DNA of 64,000 nt from Gaiellasilicea sp033857955 (lineage in GTDB: Bacteria > Actinomycetota > Thermoleophilia > Gaiellales > Gaiellaceae). A model generated the notes under the pieces. That model was given only the letters and a program-made list of their open reading frames with translations, ran no database searches and was not told where the DNA came from. Shown here one piece after another: positions 40,739-49,100 of this stretch (the first letter of the stretch is position 1; every line of letters starts with the position of its first letter). A program made the translations under genes and the position numbers. The stretch covers positions 310,001-374,000 of the forward strand of contig JAWVCW010000006.1 of assembly GCA_033857955.1 (NCBI GenBank), in the 5' to 3' direction.

Positions 40739-41551
40739 TCATGCCCTCCTTGGCGTCCGATAATTCCGCACCTGCTCGACGATCTCCGCCGCTCGATCGA
40801 TCAATAGTCGCGTGTCGGGGCCAATGGCGAGCATCCGGAATCCCTGCTCGACGCGAAGAAGGACATCCTCCAAGTCCCGGGCGACCAACCCCGACGCAAT
40901 CGCCCTCGCCTCCGCGCGTCCGCGCGCATCGAGAATCAAATCCGCGACCCCCGGGCCCTCCCACTCCCCGACGTACCCAAGACTGGCGGAGAGATCCCCA
41001 GGCCCGAAGAACACCGCTGGGAACCCCCCGACCTGAAGGATTTCGTCGAATGCCTCCATAGCTTCCCGTGTCTCGATTATCGGCACGACTGCAACATCAG
41101 TATTCGCGACCTCGAGGTAGTCAGAGGTTTTCAAGCCCCAACGAAAGGCCCGTTCCACCCCTACTGTTCTTGCCCCATCCGGTGGGTAGAGGGAGCAGGC
41201 CAGCGCCCGCCGAACATCAGACGCGGCGCGCACAAGTGGGACGAGAATCCCATCCGCTCCCATATCGAGCGCGCGCTTGATCGGCTCCTCGTTGAGATGA
41301 GACACCCTCACTAGCACACTGGTTTGGCTACCCGACGCGGCGCGGAGATGCTCCAGTACCTCGCGCGGACCGAGATGGCCATGCTCGGTATCGATCGTCA
41401 CCCAGTCGAACCCCAGTTCAGCCGCAATTTCGGTGACCGCAGGACTTTCGAGCGTCACCCAGAGCCCAAGCACCGAGCCTCCCGACTCAAGCCGGTGCCG
41501 CAGCGGAAGGTGCGTCGACTGCGGTTCTGATTGCACTTCGCTCGCCGTCAT
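40739..41551 (-). CDS. HpcH/HpaI-family aldolase (copy 1)
   Basis: 270 residues, class II 2-oxoacid aldolase with the citrate-lyase-beta-like barrel. Catalytic His in TIDTEHGHLG, substrate Arg in LVRVSHLNEE, metal Glu in PIIETREAME, metal Asp in FFGPGDLSASLG. Typical reactions are retro-aldol cleavage of 4-hydroxy-2-oxoacids to pyruvate plus an aldehyde. Follows its paralogue (4-nt overlap). Two diverged copies suggest different aldehyde or acid products, or a heteromeric enzyme. Confidence 0.9.
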   Translation of the reverse strand: MTASEVQSEPQSTHLPLRHRLESGGSVLGLWVTLESPAVTEIAAELGFDWVTIDTEHGHLGPREVLEHLRAASGSQTSVLVRVSHLNEEPIKRALDMGADGILVPLVRAASDVRRALACSLYPPDGARTVGVERAFRWGLKTSDYLEVANTDVAVVPIIETREAMEAFDEILQVGGFPAVFFGPGDLSASLGYVGEWEGPGVADLILDARGRAEARAIASGLVARDLEDVLLRVEQGFRMLAIGPDTRLLIDRAAEIVEQVRNYRTPRRA

Positions 41552-42381
41552 ATTCGATCTACTACGGGCGGCCCGCTCAAAGCTGCCGCGCGCTCGCTCG
41601 TGTCGGCTACCCGGCGGTGGAACTCCTTGAGTCCGTCCTCCATGTACGACAACGCCGCAAGACGGAGGAACCGGACTCCTGCGCTTAGGAACTCGGCGAC
41701 ATTTTCGTCGTTGACGAGAGTGCCCGCACAGCTCCCGGCGGCGACGATCCGGACGATGCCGTCTCGCACGACCGTCTGAACATCAGGGTGGAACGGCTGG
41801 CCAAGGTATTCGGCACCCATCGTCTGCGCAAGATCGACGGGCCCGATGAAAAAACAATCGATCCGATCCACCTGGAGGATGTCGTCGAGGTTTTCGAACG
41901 CCTCGATGTCCTCGAGGAGCGCGACTATCAAGACTTCCTCGTTCGCAGTGGCGAGGTAGTCTGGGACGCCATAGCTCTGGCGCGGGAATGCCGCCCCACG
42001 CTCACCTTCGGGTGCGTACAGCGAAGCGTTGACGATCCGCTCGGCTTGCTCGCGTGTGGTGACGTGTGGGACCAGGACCGACTGCATACCGCGGTCGAGT
42101 GCGCGACCGATTTCGGCGGAGTCGTTTCGCATGACGCGGATCAGTGATGTAACGCCCCAGAGATCACACGCGCGGGCAATATCGCCGAGCTCGCCCCAGT
42201 CGGTACCTCCGTGCTCCATCTCAACCCACACCACGTCGGTGAGACCCTGTGCAGCAAACAGCTCGAGCGTCTCCCGGTCGCCAGTCGAGTTTGCAGCGAG
42301 GCTCGCCGAGACAACCGGCAAGCCAGCGCGAAGCCGTCGCCGAGCGCGATTGGGCCGAATCGATACCGCTGGCTGGTTCAT
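41548..42381 (-). CDS. HpcH/HpaI-family aldolase (copy 2)
   Basis: 277 residues, same fold as copy 1. Catalytic His region VEMEHGGTDW, Arg in LIRVMRNDSAE, VPHVTTREQAERI, metal Glu in VALLEDIEAFEN (DE instead of the family IET), metal Asp in FFIGPVDLAQTMG. Identity with copy 1 looks moderate, so an old duplication or separate recruitment. The changed metal-Glu segment is the main difference and may alter specificity. Overlaps GMC and copy 1 by 4 nt. Confidence 0.88.
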   Translation of the reverse strand: MNQPAVSIRPNRARRRLRAGLPVVSASLAANSTGDRETLELFAAQGLTDVVWVEMEHGGTDWGELGDIARACDLWGVTSLIRVMRNDSAEIGRALDRGMQSVLVPHVTTREQAERIVNASLYAPEGERGAAFPRQSYGVPDYLATANEEVLIVALLEDIEAFENLDDILQVDRIDCFFIGPVDLAQTMGAEYLGQPFHPDVQTVVRDGIVRIVAAGSCAGTLVNDENVAEFLSAGVRFLRLAALSYMEDGLKEFHRRVADTSERAAALSGPPVVDRI

Positions 42382-43946
42382 GCGTTGACCAGGGTCTTCG
42401 ACCCGACCGCCGCCTCGCCTTTGAGTACATCGGCGATCCGTTCTCCAATGACGAACGCTGTGTTGTTCGGAGGAGCGCGGACAATCTGCGGACAGAGCGA
42501 GAGGTCGGCGATGGTCACGTTCTCAACGCCGTGGATTGTCCCGTCGAAATCTGCGACAGCGAACGTATCCGTGGTGCTCCCCATTCTGCATGTTCCCGTC
42601 GTGTGCTTCGCGGTCGCGAGGCTGATGTGAGCCCAATTCTCAAATGAACGCGCGGTGGCGAGGTCCTCATCGCTCGGCGATATTCGTCGCCCAACGAGCT
42701 TTGCGAGCGGCTTGCCGGCGAGAATCTCCAGCGTCACGTCAATTGCCTCCCGGAAGCGCCTGAGGTCACCCGCGTCCTCCAGATGGTTGAAGGCGAGCTT
42801 CGGTGACGCAAGAGCGTCACCGGATCGAAGCCTGACCTCGCCCCGACTTGCAGGCTGCTGCAGCAACGAACCGAGAACAAGACCCGACTGCGTGCCGTGC
42901 GTGGCGGTGACGGGATGAGTACCAGTGGGCGGGACATAGGTCGGCCACGTGTGCATGTCATTGCGCGAGCCGCTTGGAGTCGAATGCACGAGCATGGCCT
43001 GAAAGTAGGGATAAATGTCCGGCGACGGCAGATGCTGTGGCGTAACGGCCACAGAAACTGCCAGCATCGGATGATCAGATGCATTGGATCCGACCCCCGG
43101 CATGTCGATGACGACCGGGATTCCATGCTCCTTCAGATGAGAAGCTGGCCCGACACCCGAGAGCATCAAGAGGTGCGGTGTCGCGATCGCACCCGCGCAC
43201 AGAACCACCTTGTCGGCCCGAACGAGCTCAAGCCGTCGGTCGCGCAAAATGGCTACGCCCGTTGCCCGCATCCCGTCGAAGATGATCTTCGTGGAAGCAG
43301 CGTTGGTCCAAATGAGCAGGTTTGGGCGGATCGCCGCCGGATCGAGATAGGCAATGTCGGCGGAAACACGTCGTCCCTCGAAGCGGTTCAACGGGATCGG
43401 GCCGATTCCGGACCCGTCTGGCGCCGAGAGGTCTGGCTTCTCCGCGAACCCGGTCTCGATCGAGGACTCGTAAAACGCGTCCGTGTACGGGTACCACTGT
43501 TCTTCGGGCGGTCTGACAACTGGGATCGGACCGTCGCTGCCATGGTGCGGTCCGGCAAAGTCGAAATCGTGCTCGACCCGCCGAAAGAGAGGTAGGAGCG
43601 CGTCATAGCTCCACAACGGTGAGCCCCAGCCATCGTAATCCTCCGGCAATCCGCGGAAGAAGATCGCGCCATTGATGGCACCGGAGCCGCCGACCATGCG
43701 GCCGCGTGAAAGCACGACATCCTGCTCTGCCCGCCGAGTGAGCCGAGCAGGGTAACGCCAGTCTCGGTTGGGATCGGCGTGCAACTTCGCCGCGTCGCCC
43801 GCCTCGACATAAGGTTCATCGCCGCCGGCCTCCACGAGCAGCACCCGACACGCCGGATCCTCCGAAAGGCGTGCCGCCATCACGCAGCCCGCCGTTCCGG
43901 CTCCTACAACGATGACATCGACTGTCAGCTCCGTATCGACGCTCAT
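42378..43946 (-). CDS. GMC-family FAD-dependent oxidoreductase
   Basis: 522 residues. FAD-binding N terminus VIVVGAGTAGCVMAARLSED, GMC signature 1 SRGRMVGGSGAINGAIFFRG, signature 2 region LCAGAIATPHLLMLSGVG, and C-terminal active-site part HTTGTCRMGS... and RAPPNNTAFVIGERIADVL. Relatives oxidise primary alcohols (choline, PEG, aryl or vanillyl-type side chains) to aldehydes. The catalytic His of the HWxxGTCRMG motif corresponds to KHTTGTCRMG here. In this operon it could open the pathway by oxidising an alcohol side chain, with the aldehyde dehydrogenase at 47471 next. Confidence 0.9.
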   Translation of the reverse strand: MSVDTELTVDVIVVGAGTAGCVMAARLSEDPACRVLLVEAGGDEPYVEAGDAAKLHADPNRDWRYPARLTRRAEQDVVLSRGRMVGGSGAINGAIFFRGLPEDYDGWGSPLWSYDALLPLFRRVEHDFDFAGPHHGSDGPIPVVRPPEEQWYPYTDAFYESSIETGFAEKPDLSAPDGSGIGPIPLNRFEGRRVSADIAYLDPAAIRPNLLIWTNAASTKIIFDGMRATGVAILRDRRLELVRADKVVLCAGAIATPHLLMLSGVGPASHLKEHGIPVVIDMPGVGSNASDHPMLAVSVAVTPQHLPSPDIYPYFQAMLVHSTPSGSRNDMHTWPTYVPPTGTHPVTATHGTQSGLVLGSLLQQPASRGEVRLRSGDALASPKLAFNHLEDAGDLRRFREAIDVTLEILAGKPLAKLVGRRISPSDEDLATARSFENWAHISLATAKHTTGTCRMGSTTDTFAVADFDGTIHGVENVTIADLSLCPQIVRAPPNNTAFVIGERIADVLKGEAAVGSKTLVNA

Positions 43947-45097
43947 TGAGCACCCCCGCCGGCAAGTGCCCGGGAAGAAATACGGTCACCGTAGAAGGCC
44001 AGCGCGTTCTCGGACGTCACCTTCGCAGCCCAGTCGGCTGGGACGAGCGCCAACACCTGCTCTACAGTCTGCGAATCGGAGCGGGGGAAGCCGCTGGCAA
44101 AGCACAGCATGTCCTCGATACCCGGGAAGCTCTCCGAGGTGGCCAGGACAGCCTCTGGTGACTCAAGCTGGTACGTCGAAAGCCGGAAGTGCTCGCGGAA
44201 ATACTCCGAGGGACGCCGCCTCACCCACGGTGCTGTCGTTCCGAACCCCTGGTAGCAGGCGTCATGCCGCCAAAACGTTGATGGAACCCAGCCAATTCCG
44301 CCTCCCACCAGCATGATCTTGAGGCGAGGAAACTCTTCGAAGACGCCTTGGCCGACAAGGCTGATCACGTGCGTCATGAAAGCTTGGACGGCCAGTATGC
44401 GGTACTCGGTGTAAGTCGCGGGAGGTGCCACCGCCGTCTGGAACGTCTTCGAAAAGGCCGACGCCTCGGTTCCGATTGGGATCGCAATCGGTAACTCGTA
44501 CTCCGCTGCGGCGCGGTAGATATCGTGGTAGAGCGGGTGCCCGAACGGCTCCCCCAACCCATTGCCTGCGATCAGAATCTGCGCCATTCGCAGGTTTGAT
44601 CCATGCCGACGGATCTCCTTCGCGGCCTCGAGTGGCAGTTGTGTTGGCACGATGATCGATCCCCATGTCTTGTCGTCTGCGCCGAGCCACCGATCGGCGG
44701 TCCAGTCGTTCATCGCGGCGCAAACGGCCACCCCGAGCGCAGTGTCACCGTGCAATGAGATCCCCGCAGCGCCCCCATAGGCGAGAACAGAACCTGCGAG
44801 ATCACGGCCCTTGAGCTGCTCAGGGTCGGTGATTCCCTTGGCACCGGGCGCTTCCCCGGCGTGAACAGCACCGTTTGGATTGCGAAACGGAACGTCGACA
44901 TCGAGGAGCCGCAACATCGATTCGCGGCCCGGCACATGGCTCACTTGCTCGACTAGTTCGCGCCACGCGCGCGGCAGGTAAGCAGCGATCTCTTCCTGCT
45001 GTGACCAATCGTGGTGAACTGAGGTGTCAATCACAGACGGCAGCGGATCACCCCTCTGTTCCTGTGCTCGCCCGGAACTCGGCGAAGACCCTGCCAT
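43943..45097 (-). CDS. Amidohydrolase_2-family protein with degenerate active site
   Basis: 384 residues from the ATG at 45097 (a GTG at 45034 is also possible and would avoid the 50-nt overlap with the Rieske gene). It aligns along its length with the protein at 45421-46587, but the metal and catalytic positions are changed: IDVDVHH becomes IDTSVHH, AIHFGTN becomes AIPIGTE (metal His to Pro), THGVFEKWP becomes GQGVFEEFP, LESGCNW becomes VGGGIGW, and STDYPHWD becomes ASGFPRSD (catalytic Asp to Gly, His to Arg). It cannot bind metal as its relative does and is probably a structural or regulatory partner (pseudoenzyme subunit). The frame is intact. Confidence 0.85.
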   Translation of the reverse strand: MAGSSPSSGRAQEQRGDPLPSVIDTSVHHDWSQQEEIAAYLPRAWRELVEQVSHVPGRESMLRLLDVDVPFRNPNGAVHAGEAPGAKGITDPEQLKGRDLAGSVLAYGGAAGISLHGDTALGVAVCAAMNDWTADRWLGADDKTWGSIIVPTQLPLEAAKEIRRHGSNLRMAQILIAGNGLGEPFGHPLYHDIYRAAAEYELPIAIPIGTEASAFSKTFQTAVAPPATYTEYRILAVQAFMTHVISLVGQGVFEEFPRLKIMLVGGGIGWVPSTFWRHDACYQGFGTTAPWVRRRPSEYFREHFRLSTYQLESPEAVLATSESFPGIEDMLCFASGFPRSDSQTVEQVLALVPADWAAKVTSENALAFYGDRISSRALAGGGAQ

Positions 45098-45419
45098 TGT
45101 CGATCCATGCCTTGTACGTCTTCAGCCGATATTTGGGATTACGTGTGGCCCTGCCCTCCGGAAGCGTGAACTCCCACCGATGCCAGGGGCACAGCAATGT
45201 GGCAGTGTGCTCCTCCAGACCGAGCTCGCCTACTGCTCCACTGACGAGCTTCCGGGTCACGACTCCTGCACAGACCGGAGCGAAAGCATGCGGGCAAATA
45301 TTGCGGACGACGTAAACGTCGTCCTCCCACAACAAGACGCCTACATCCCTGCCGCCGACCTCAAGGGTGCGGAAGGCGCCGTGCTCGAATTCCGCAACCG
45401 ATCCGAGGTCTTCGGCCAT
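45048..45419 (-). CDS. Rieske-type [2Fe-2S] ferredoxin
   Basis: 123 residues from the ATG at 45419, two nt after the upstream stop. Cluster motifs NICPHAFAPVC (Cys-x-His) and LLCPWHRWEF (Cys-x-x-His) about 35 residues later are complete. It is a small soluble Rieske protein, as used with aromatic ring hydroxylases, but no oxygenase alpha subunit or ferredoxin reductase is in the window. Its position between the two amidohydrolase_2 genes suggests a link to that pair. A longer frame (from 45515) starts inside the upstream gene and is less likely. Confidence 0.9.
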   Translation of the reverse strand: MAEDLGSVAEFEHGAFRTLEVGGRDVGVLLWEDDVYVVRNICPHAFAPVCAGVVTRKLVSGAVGELGLEEHTATLLCPWHRWEFTLPEGRATRNPKYRLKTYKAWIDNGRVFAEFRASTGTEG

Positions 45420-45420
45420 C

Positions 45421-46587
45421 TCAGTCGGGCCAACGGTAGATCTCGCGCGCGTTTTCATATGACACCTTGGCCTGCCACTGGTCGGGCAAATGTCGAGCAA
45501 CGTACTCGAGCTCATCGGTGTCCCAGTGAGGGTAGTCCGTCGAGAAGAGAAGCAGGTTCTCGATCTCCGGCACGGTTTCCAACAGCCTGATCAGCTGGCG
45601 CGGTTCCTCGGCGGGCTCGAACGGCTGAACACCGAAGCGCAGGTTCTCTCGAAGGTAGTCGGTCGGTTGCTTCTTGACCCACGGTGACTCTCGCCGGAAC
45701 AGATCCCAGTGGGCGTCGAGCTGCGAGAACAACCAGGGCACCCAATTGCATCCGGACTCAAGGAAGACGACCTTCAGCCGCGGCCACTTTTCGAACACGC
45801 CATGCGTGATCAAGCTCGTCGCATGGTGCATCGCTGCCTGGTTCAGGAGCGGGTAGTACTCCATTGTCGTCTGCGGCATCCCGCCGGCCGCAAACGCCGG
45901 CAGCGCCCCCGTGATGTTCGTCCCGAAATGAATCGCTACCGGAAGGTCGAATTCCGCGGCGGCATCGTAGATGGGGTGATAAACAGGATGGCCGAATGGC
46001 TGTCCTAGTCCGCCGTCGACGACGAGCACTTCAACCATCCTTGGATGCTCACCCACCCGCCGAATCTCCTTTGCAGCCTCCTCCGGCAACTGCGTCCCAA
46101 CGAGCAGACCACCGTAGAGTCGGTCGTCCACATCGGTTAGCCATTGCTCGAGGCTCCAGTCATTGCTCGCACTCGCGAGCGCGGCCGCGAGGTACGGGTT
46201 CTCATGAGCAACCTCGAAGCCGACGTTGTAGCTCAGGATCGCGCGCTCGACGCGCAGCGGCTCGAGAGCCTGTGTTCTAAGCAGATCGTAATCCGCCCCA
46301 GGTGGCCGCCCGTCAGATGGGTACGAGTCCATTCGTCGGAAGCCACCAGGCGAAAGATACGCCGTAATGACTGCCACGGGTGGCACGCCTGTTCCCATGA
46401 CCATCTCGCGCCAGCTTTGAGGGAGGTAAGCGACGAGCTCGTCTGAATTGCCCGGGCTGTGATGGACGTCGACATCGATGACGGGGCCGTCATACTTAGG
46501 CGCCCGGCTTTTTGCAGACGTCGAAGCCAGCGTTTCCTGGCGCCGATCCCCGGCAGCTGTCGAGACTGGGAGAGTGTTCTCCACCAC
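45421..46587 (-). CDS. Amidohydrolase_2-family metalloenzyme (decarboxylase/hydrolase-like)
   Basis: 388 residues. N-terminal metal motif PVIDVDVHHSP, AIHFGTNITG with the barrel His, THGVFEKWPRLKVVFLESG, and C-terminal LLFSTDYPHWDTDELE with the catalytic Asp. This is the full active-site set of the ACMSD/LigW/resorcylate-decarboxylase type family, in which enzymes decarboxylate or hydrate aromatic and related acids through a divalent metal. First gene of the minus-strand operon that runs to the GntR at 40037. GTG start at 46587 just inside the operator-containing promoter. The active partner of the degenerate paralogue at 43943. Confidence 0.88.
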   Translation of the reverse strand: MVENTLPVSTAAGDRRQETLASTSAKSRAPKYDGPVIDVDVHHSPGNSDELVAYLPQSWREMVMGTGVPPVAVITAYLSPGGFRRMDSYPSDGRPPGADYDLLRTQALEPLRVERAILSYNVGFEVAHENPYLAAALASASNDWSLEQWLTDVDDRLYGGLLVGTQLPEEAAKEIRRVGEHPRMVEVLVVDGGLGQPFGHPVYHPIYDAAAEFDLPVAIHFGTNITGALPAFAAGGMPQTTMEYYPLLNQAAMHHATSLITHGVFEKWPRLKVVFLESGCNWVPWLFSQLDAHWDLFRRESPWVKKQPTDYLRENLRFGVQPFEPAEEPRQLIRLLETVPEIENLLLFSTDYPHWDTDELEYVARHLPDQWQAKVSYENAREIYRWPD

Positions 46588-46604
46588 CGGGAATCTACCG
46601 GGTC

Positions 46605-46641
46605 ACGCACGTCTGGTCAACTGGCTTGACCAGACGTGCGT
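46605..46641. promoter_or_regulatory. GntR-type palindromic operator at a divergent promoter
   Basis: A perfect inverted repeat: 16-bp arms 46605-46620 and 46626-46641 around CTGGC. Its 19-bp core TGGTCAACTGGCTTGACCA occurs again, inverted, at 49025-49043. It lies 18 nt upstream of the amidohydrolase start (46587) and about 20 nt upstream of the SDR start on the other strand, so it can control both directions. Confidence 0.8.
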
Positions 46642-46660
46642 ATGATTGTACGTTCATGTC

Positions 46661-47422
46661 GTGTCAGTTGGCGGCCGCTCAGCCATTGTGACCGGTGCCG
46701 GTTCCGGTATCGGTCGCGCCGTGACACGCGCACTGCTCGAGGCTGGTTACCGCGTCGCGCTGGCAGGCAGGCGCGAAGAGGCGCTCCACGACACGCTTGC
46801 AGAGCTAGGCGGGTCATCCAGCTACGCGCTGGTGGTACCAGCCGACGTCACCGATCCAAACGATGTGGGCCGGCTGTTCACGCAGGCGAGCGACCGCTTC
46901 GGTCGGCTCGACTTGTTCTTTAACAACGCGGGAGTGTTCGGGACGCCGGCACCGCTCGACGAGATCTCGCACGAAGAGTGGCTGAATGTGGTCAATGTAA
47001 ATCTCACTGGAGCCTTCCTCTGCGCCCAGGCCGCCTTCAGAACGATGCGTCATCAAGCTCCGTCCGGGGGCCGCATCATCAATAACGGCTCACTCTCGGC
47101 CCACGTCGCTCGCCCCCACGCCACGGCGTATACCGCCACGAAGCACGGCGTGACGGGGTTGACGAAAGCGATCTCTCTCGAGGGCCGTCCGTACAGGATC
47201 GCCTGCGGGCAGATCGACGTCGGGAACGCAGCCACGGACATGACGGTGGCCTTCGAGTCGGGCGTCCTTCAGCCTGACGGTTCGCTTGCCCGCGAACCCA
47301 CGATGGCGGCCGAGCATGTGGGAGACGCTGTCCTCTATATGGCAGGACTGCCGCTGGAAGCAAACGTGCAATTCCTTACAGTGTTGGCTACGGGGATGCC
47401 CTCCTTCATCGGCCGCGGGTGA
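46661..47422 (+). CDS. Short-chain dehydrogenase/reductase
   Basis: 253 residues from a GTG at 46661; an in-frame TTG at 46646 would add five residues and touches the operator. Cofactor motif TGAGSGIGRAVTRALL, FNNAGVFGTPAPLDEI, catalytic Ser in INNGSLSAHVARP and YTATK (Tyr-x-x-x-Lys). Classical SDR, but the C terminus (FLTVLATGMPSFIGRG) differs from the usual DGG tail. A monocistronic unit ending in a bidirectional hairpin shared with the aldehyde dehydrogenase. Confidence 0.88.
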   Translation: MSVGGRSAIVTGAGSGIGRAVTRALLEAGYRVALAGRREEALHDTLAELGGSSSYALVVPADVTDPNDVGRLFTQASDRFGRLDLFFNNAGVFGTPAPLDEISHEEWLNVVNVNLTGAFLCAQAAFRTMRHQAPSGGRIINNGSLSAHVARPHATAYTATKHGVTGLTKAISLEGRPYRIACGQIDVGNAATDMTVAFESGVLQPDGSLAREPTMAAEHVGDAVLYMAGLPLEANVQFLTVLATGMPSFIGRG

Positions 47423-47429
47423 GACGACG

Positions 47430-47463
47430 CCTGCGGCTCGGGCGGAGCCGAACCGCAGGCGGC
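47430..47463. terminator. Bidirectional terminator between SDR and ALDH
   Basis: Arms 47430-47443 and 47450-47463 pair in 13 of 14 positions around a 6-base loop. It lies 7 nt after the SDR stop and 7 nt after the ALDH stop on the other strand, exactly where two convergent genes end. The plus side is followed by CTCCTTT. Confidence 0.8.
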
Positions 47464-47470
47464 AGCTCCT

Positions 47471-48961
47471 TTAAAGCTGCGCGATCACCGTCTTCGTCTC
47501 TGTGTAGTTGTTCAACACCTGCTGCCCCATCTCGCGCCCCCAGCCGGATTGCTTGAACCCTCCGAAAGGCAGTTCGGCGCCAAAGATGTGATACGTGTTG
47601 AGGTAGATCGTGCCGGCCTGGATCCGCCCGGCGAGCCGGTGGGCCAACGAGATGTCCCGCGTCCAGATACCGGCCGCCAGTCCATAGATAGAGTCATTGG
47701 CTTGGCGAGCGAGGTCCTCGACGTCTTCGAACGGTAACGCCGTGATCACGGGACCGAAAATTTCCTCCCGCACGAGGACGTGATCGTTGCCGGTGTCGAC
47801 GAGAACCGTCGGCTCGACGAAGAACCCCGGCCCGTCGACGCCTCGCCCGCCGGTCGCAGCCCGCGCGGCTCCAAGCGCCTCTTCGGCTAGATAGCCCGTA
47901 ACGCGCTCGAACTGCTCCTGGGAAACAAGCGGCCCCATGTCCGTCTCAGGGTCGAGCCCACTCCCCATCTTGATCGCCTCGGCGGCCGCACATACGCCAG
48001 CGACGACCTCGTCGAAGCGCTCCTTCTGGACGTAAAGGCGCGACCCGGCGCTACAAACCTCGCCCTGATTAAAAAAGATCCCCTGCGCAGCGCCCGCGAT
48101 CGCTGCATTGATGTCTGCGTCGGCGAAGATGACGTTCGGTGACTTACCGCCGAGCTCGAGCGAAACACGCTTCAGGTTCCCGGCAGCTGCCCGGACGATT
48201 TCCCTGCCGACTTCGGTGGAACCGGTGAACGCGATCTTGTCGACATCGGGGTGGGCCGCGAGGGCGGCGCCTGGAACCCCATCGCCGGTAACAATGTTCA
48301 CGACCCCGTCAGGGATGCCGGCCTCTAGGAGAAGCTCACCTACCCGCAGCGCAGACAATGGAGTCTGCTCAGCCGGCTTAAGCACGACGGTGCACCCAGC
48401 GGCGAGGGCCGGCCCCAGCTTCCACGCGACCATTACGAGCGGAAAGTTCCAAGGAATGATCTGGCCGACAACGCCAACTGGCTCACGCCGGGTATAAGCG
48501 TGGAACTCGGCCGAAGTCATGTACGGCACCGATGGAGCGATCGTCTCGCCGTTCATCTTCGTCGCCCAACCAGCCATGTACCAAAATAGATCTGCTGCAA
48601 GTGGAACGTCTGCCGCCAGGGCGACGGATGCCGGCTTGCCGTTATCCAGGGACTCAAGCTCGGCGAGCTCCTCAGCGTTCTCTGAGATCAGATCACCAAT
48701 TCGATGAATGATTCGACCACGCTCAGATGGCGTCAGCTTGGACCACGGCCCGCCCAAAGCGCTACGTGCGGCGCGCACAGCACGGTCGATGTCCTCAGCG
48801 CCACCTTCCGCGACAAGAGCGAGAGTTTCCTCAGTCGCTGGGTTAATCGTCCCGAAACGATTGCCGCTGGCCGCTTCGACCCAGCGGCCACCAATCAACA
48901 TCTTCCGCGCTTCCCCCGTGAAGTACTTCGGTGTCCAGGCGACGTGCATCTCTACCGCCAT
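47471..48961 (-). CDS. NAD(P)-dependent aldehyde dehydrogenase
   Basis: 496 residues, class ALDH. N-terminal MLIGGRWVEAASG, IIPWNFPLVMVAWKLGPALA, VVLKPAEQTPLSALR, cofactor FTGSTEVGREIVRAA, catalytic Glu in SLELGGKSPNVIF, catalytic Cys in FNQGEVCSAGSRLYV, and late FGGFKQSGWGREMG. Close to betaine/phenylacetaldehyde/semialdehyde dehydrogenases. Control by the operator at 49025 ties it to the ring-cleavage island, where it could oxidise the aldehyde left by an HpcH/HpaI aldolase or the GMC enzyme. ATG at 48961, or MHVAW at 48949. Confidence 0.93.
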   Translation of the reverse strand: MAVEMHVAWTPKYFTGEARKMLIGGRWVEAASGNRFGTINPATEETLALVAEGGAEDIDRAVRAARSALGGPWSKLTPSERGRIIHRIGDLISENAEELAELESLDNGKPASVALAADVPLAADLFWYMAGWATKMNGETIAPSVPYMTSAEFHAYTRREPVGVVGQIIPWNFPLVMVAWKLGPALAAGCTVVLKPAEQTPLSALRVGELLLEAGIPDGVVNIVTGDGVPGAALAAHPDVDKIAFTGSTEVGREIVRAAAGNLKRVSLELGGKSPNVIFADADINAAIAGAAQGIFFNQGEVCSAGSRLYVQKERFDEVVAGVCAAAEAIKMGSGLDPETDMGPLVSQEQFERVTGYLAEEALGAARAATGGRGVDGPGFFVEPTVLVDTGNDHVLVREEIFGPVITALPFEDVEDLARQANDSIYGLAAGIWTRDISLAHRLAGRIQAGTIYLNTYHIFGAELPFGGFKQSGWGREMGQQVLNNYTETKTVIAQL

Positions 48962-49024
48962 ATGGCCTTGTCTCCCTCGGTCGCTCGCCTCTGGATGGGC
49001 AAGACGATCGCCACCCTAACATGC

Positions 49025-49043
49025 TGGTCAAGCCAGTTGACCA
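49025..49043. promoter_or_regulatory. GntR-type operator between ALDH and hydratase genes
   Basis: TGGTCAAGCCAGTTGACCA, the exact reverse complement of the core of the operator at 46605-46641, with 7-bp palindromic arms around GCCAG. It is 63 nt upstream of the ALDH start and 57 nt upstream of the hydratase ATG, so it fits a shared divergent control region. Confidence 0.78.
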
Positions 49044-49100
49044 CGCGGCGGATCGGTGCTAGCTTCGACAGATGGAGAACGCAGTCGATCGAGGCTCCCG

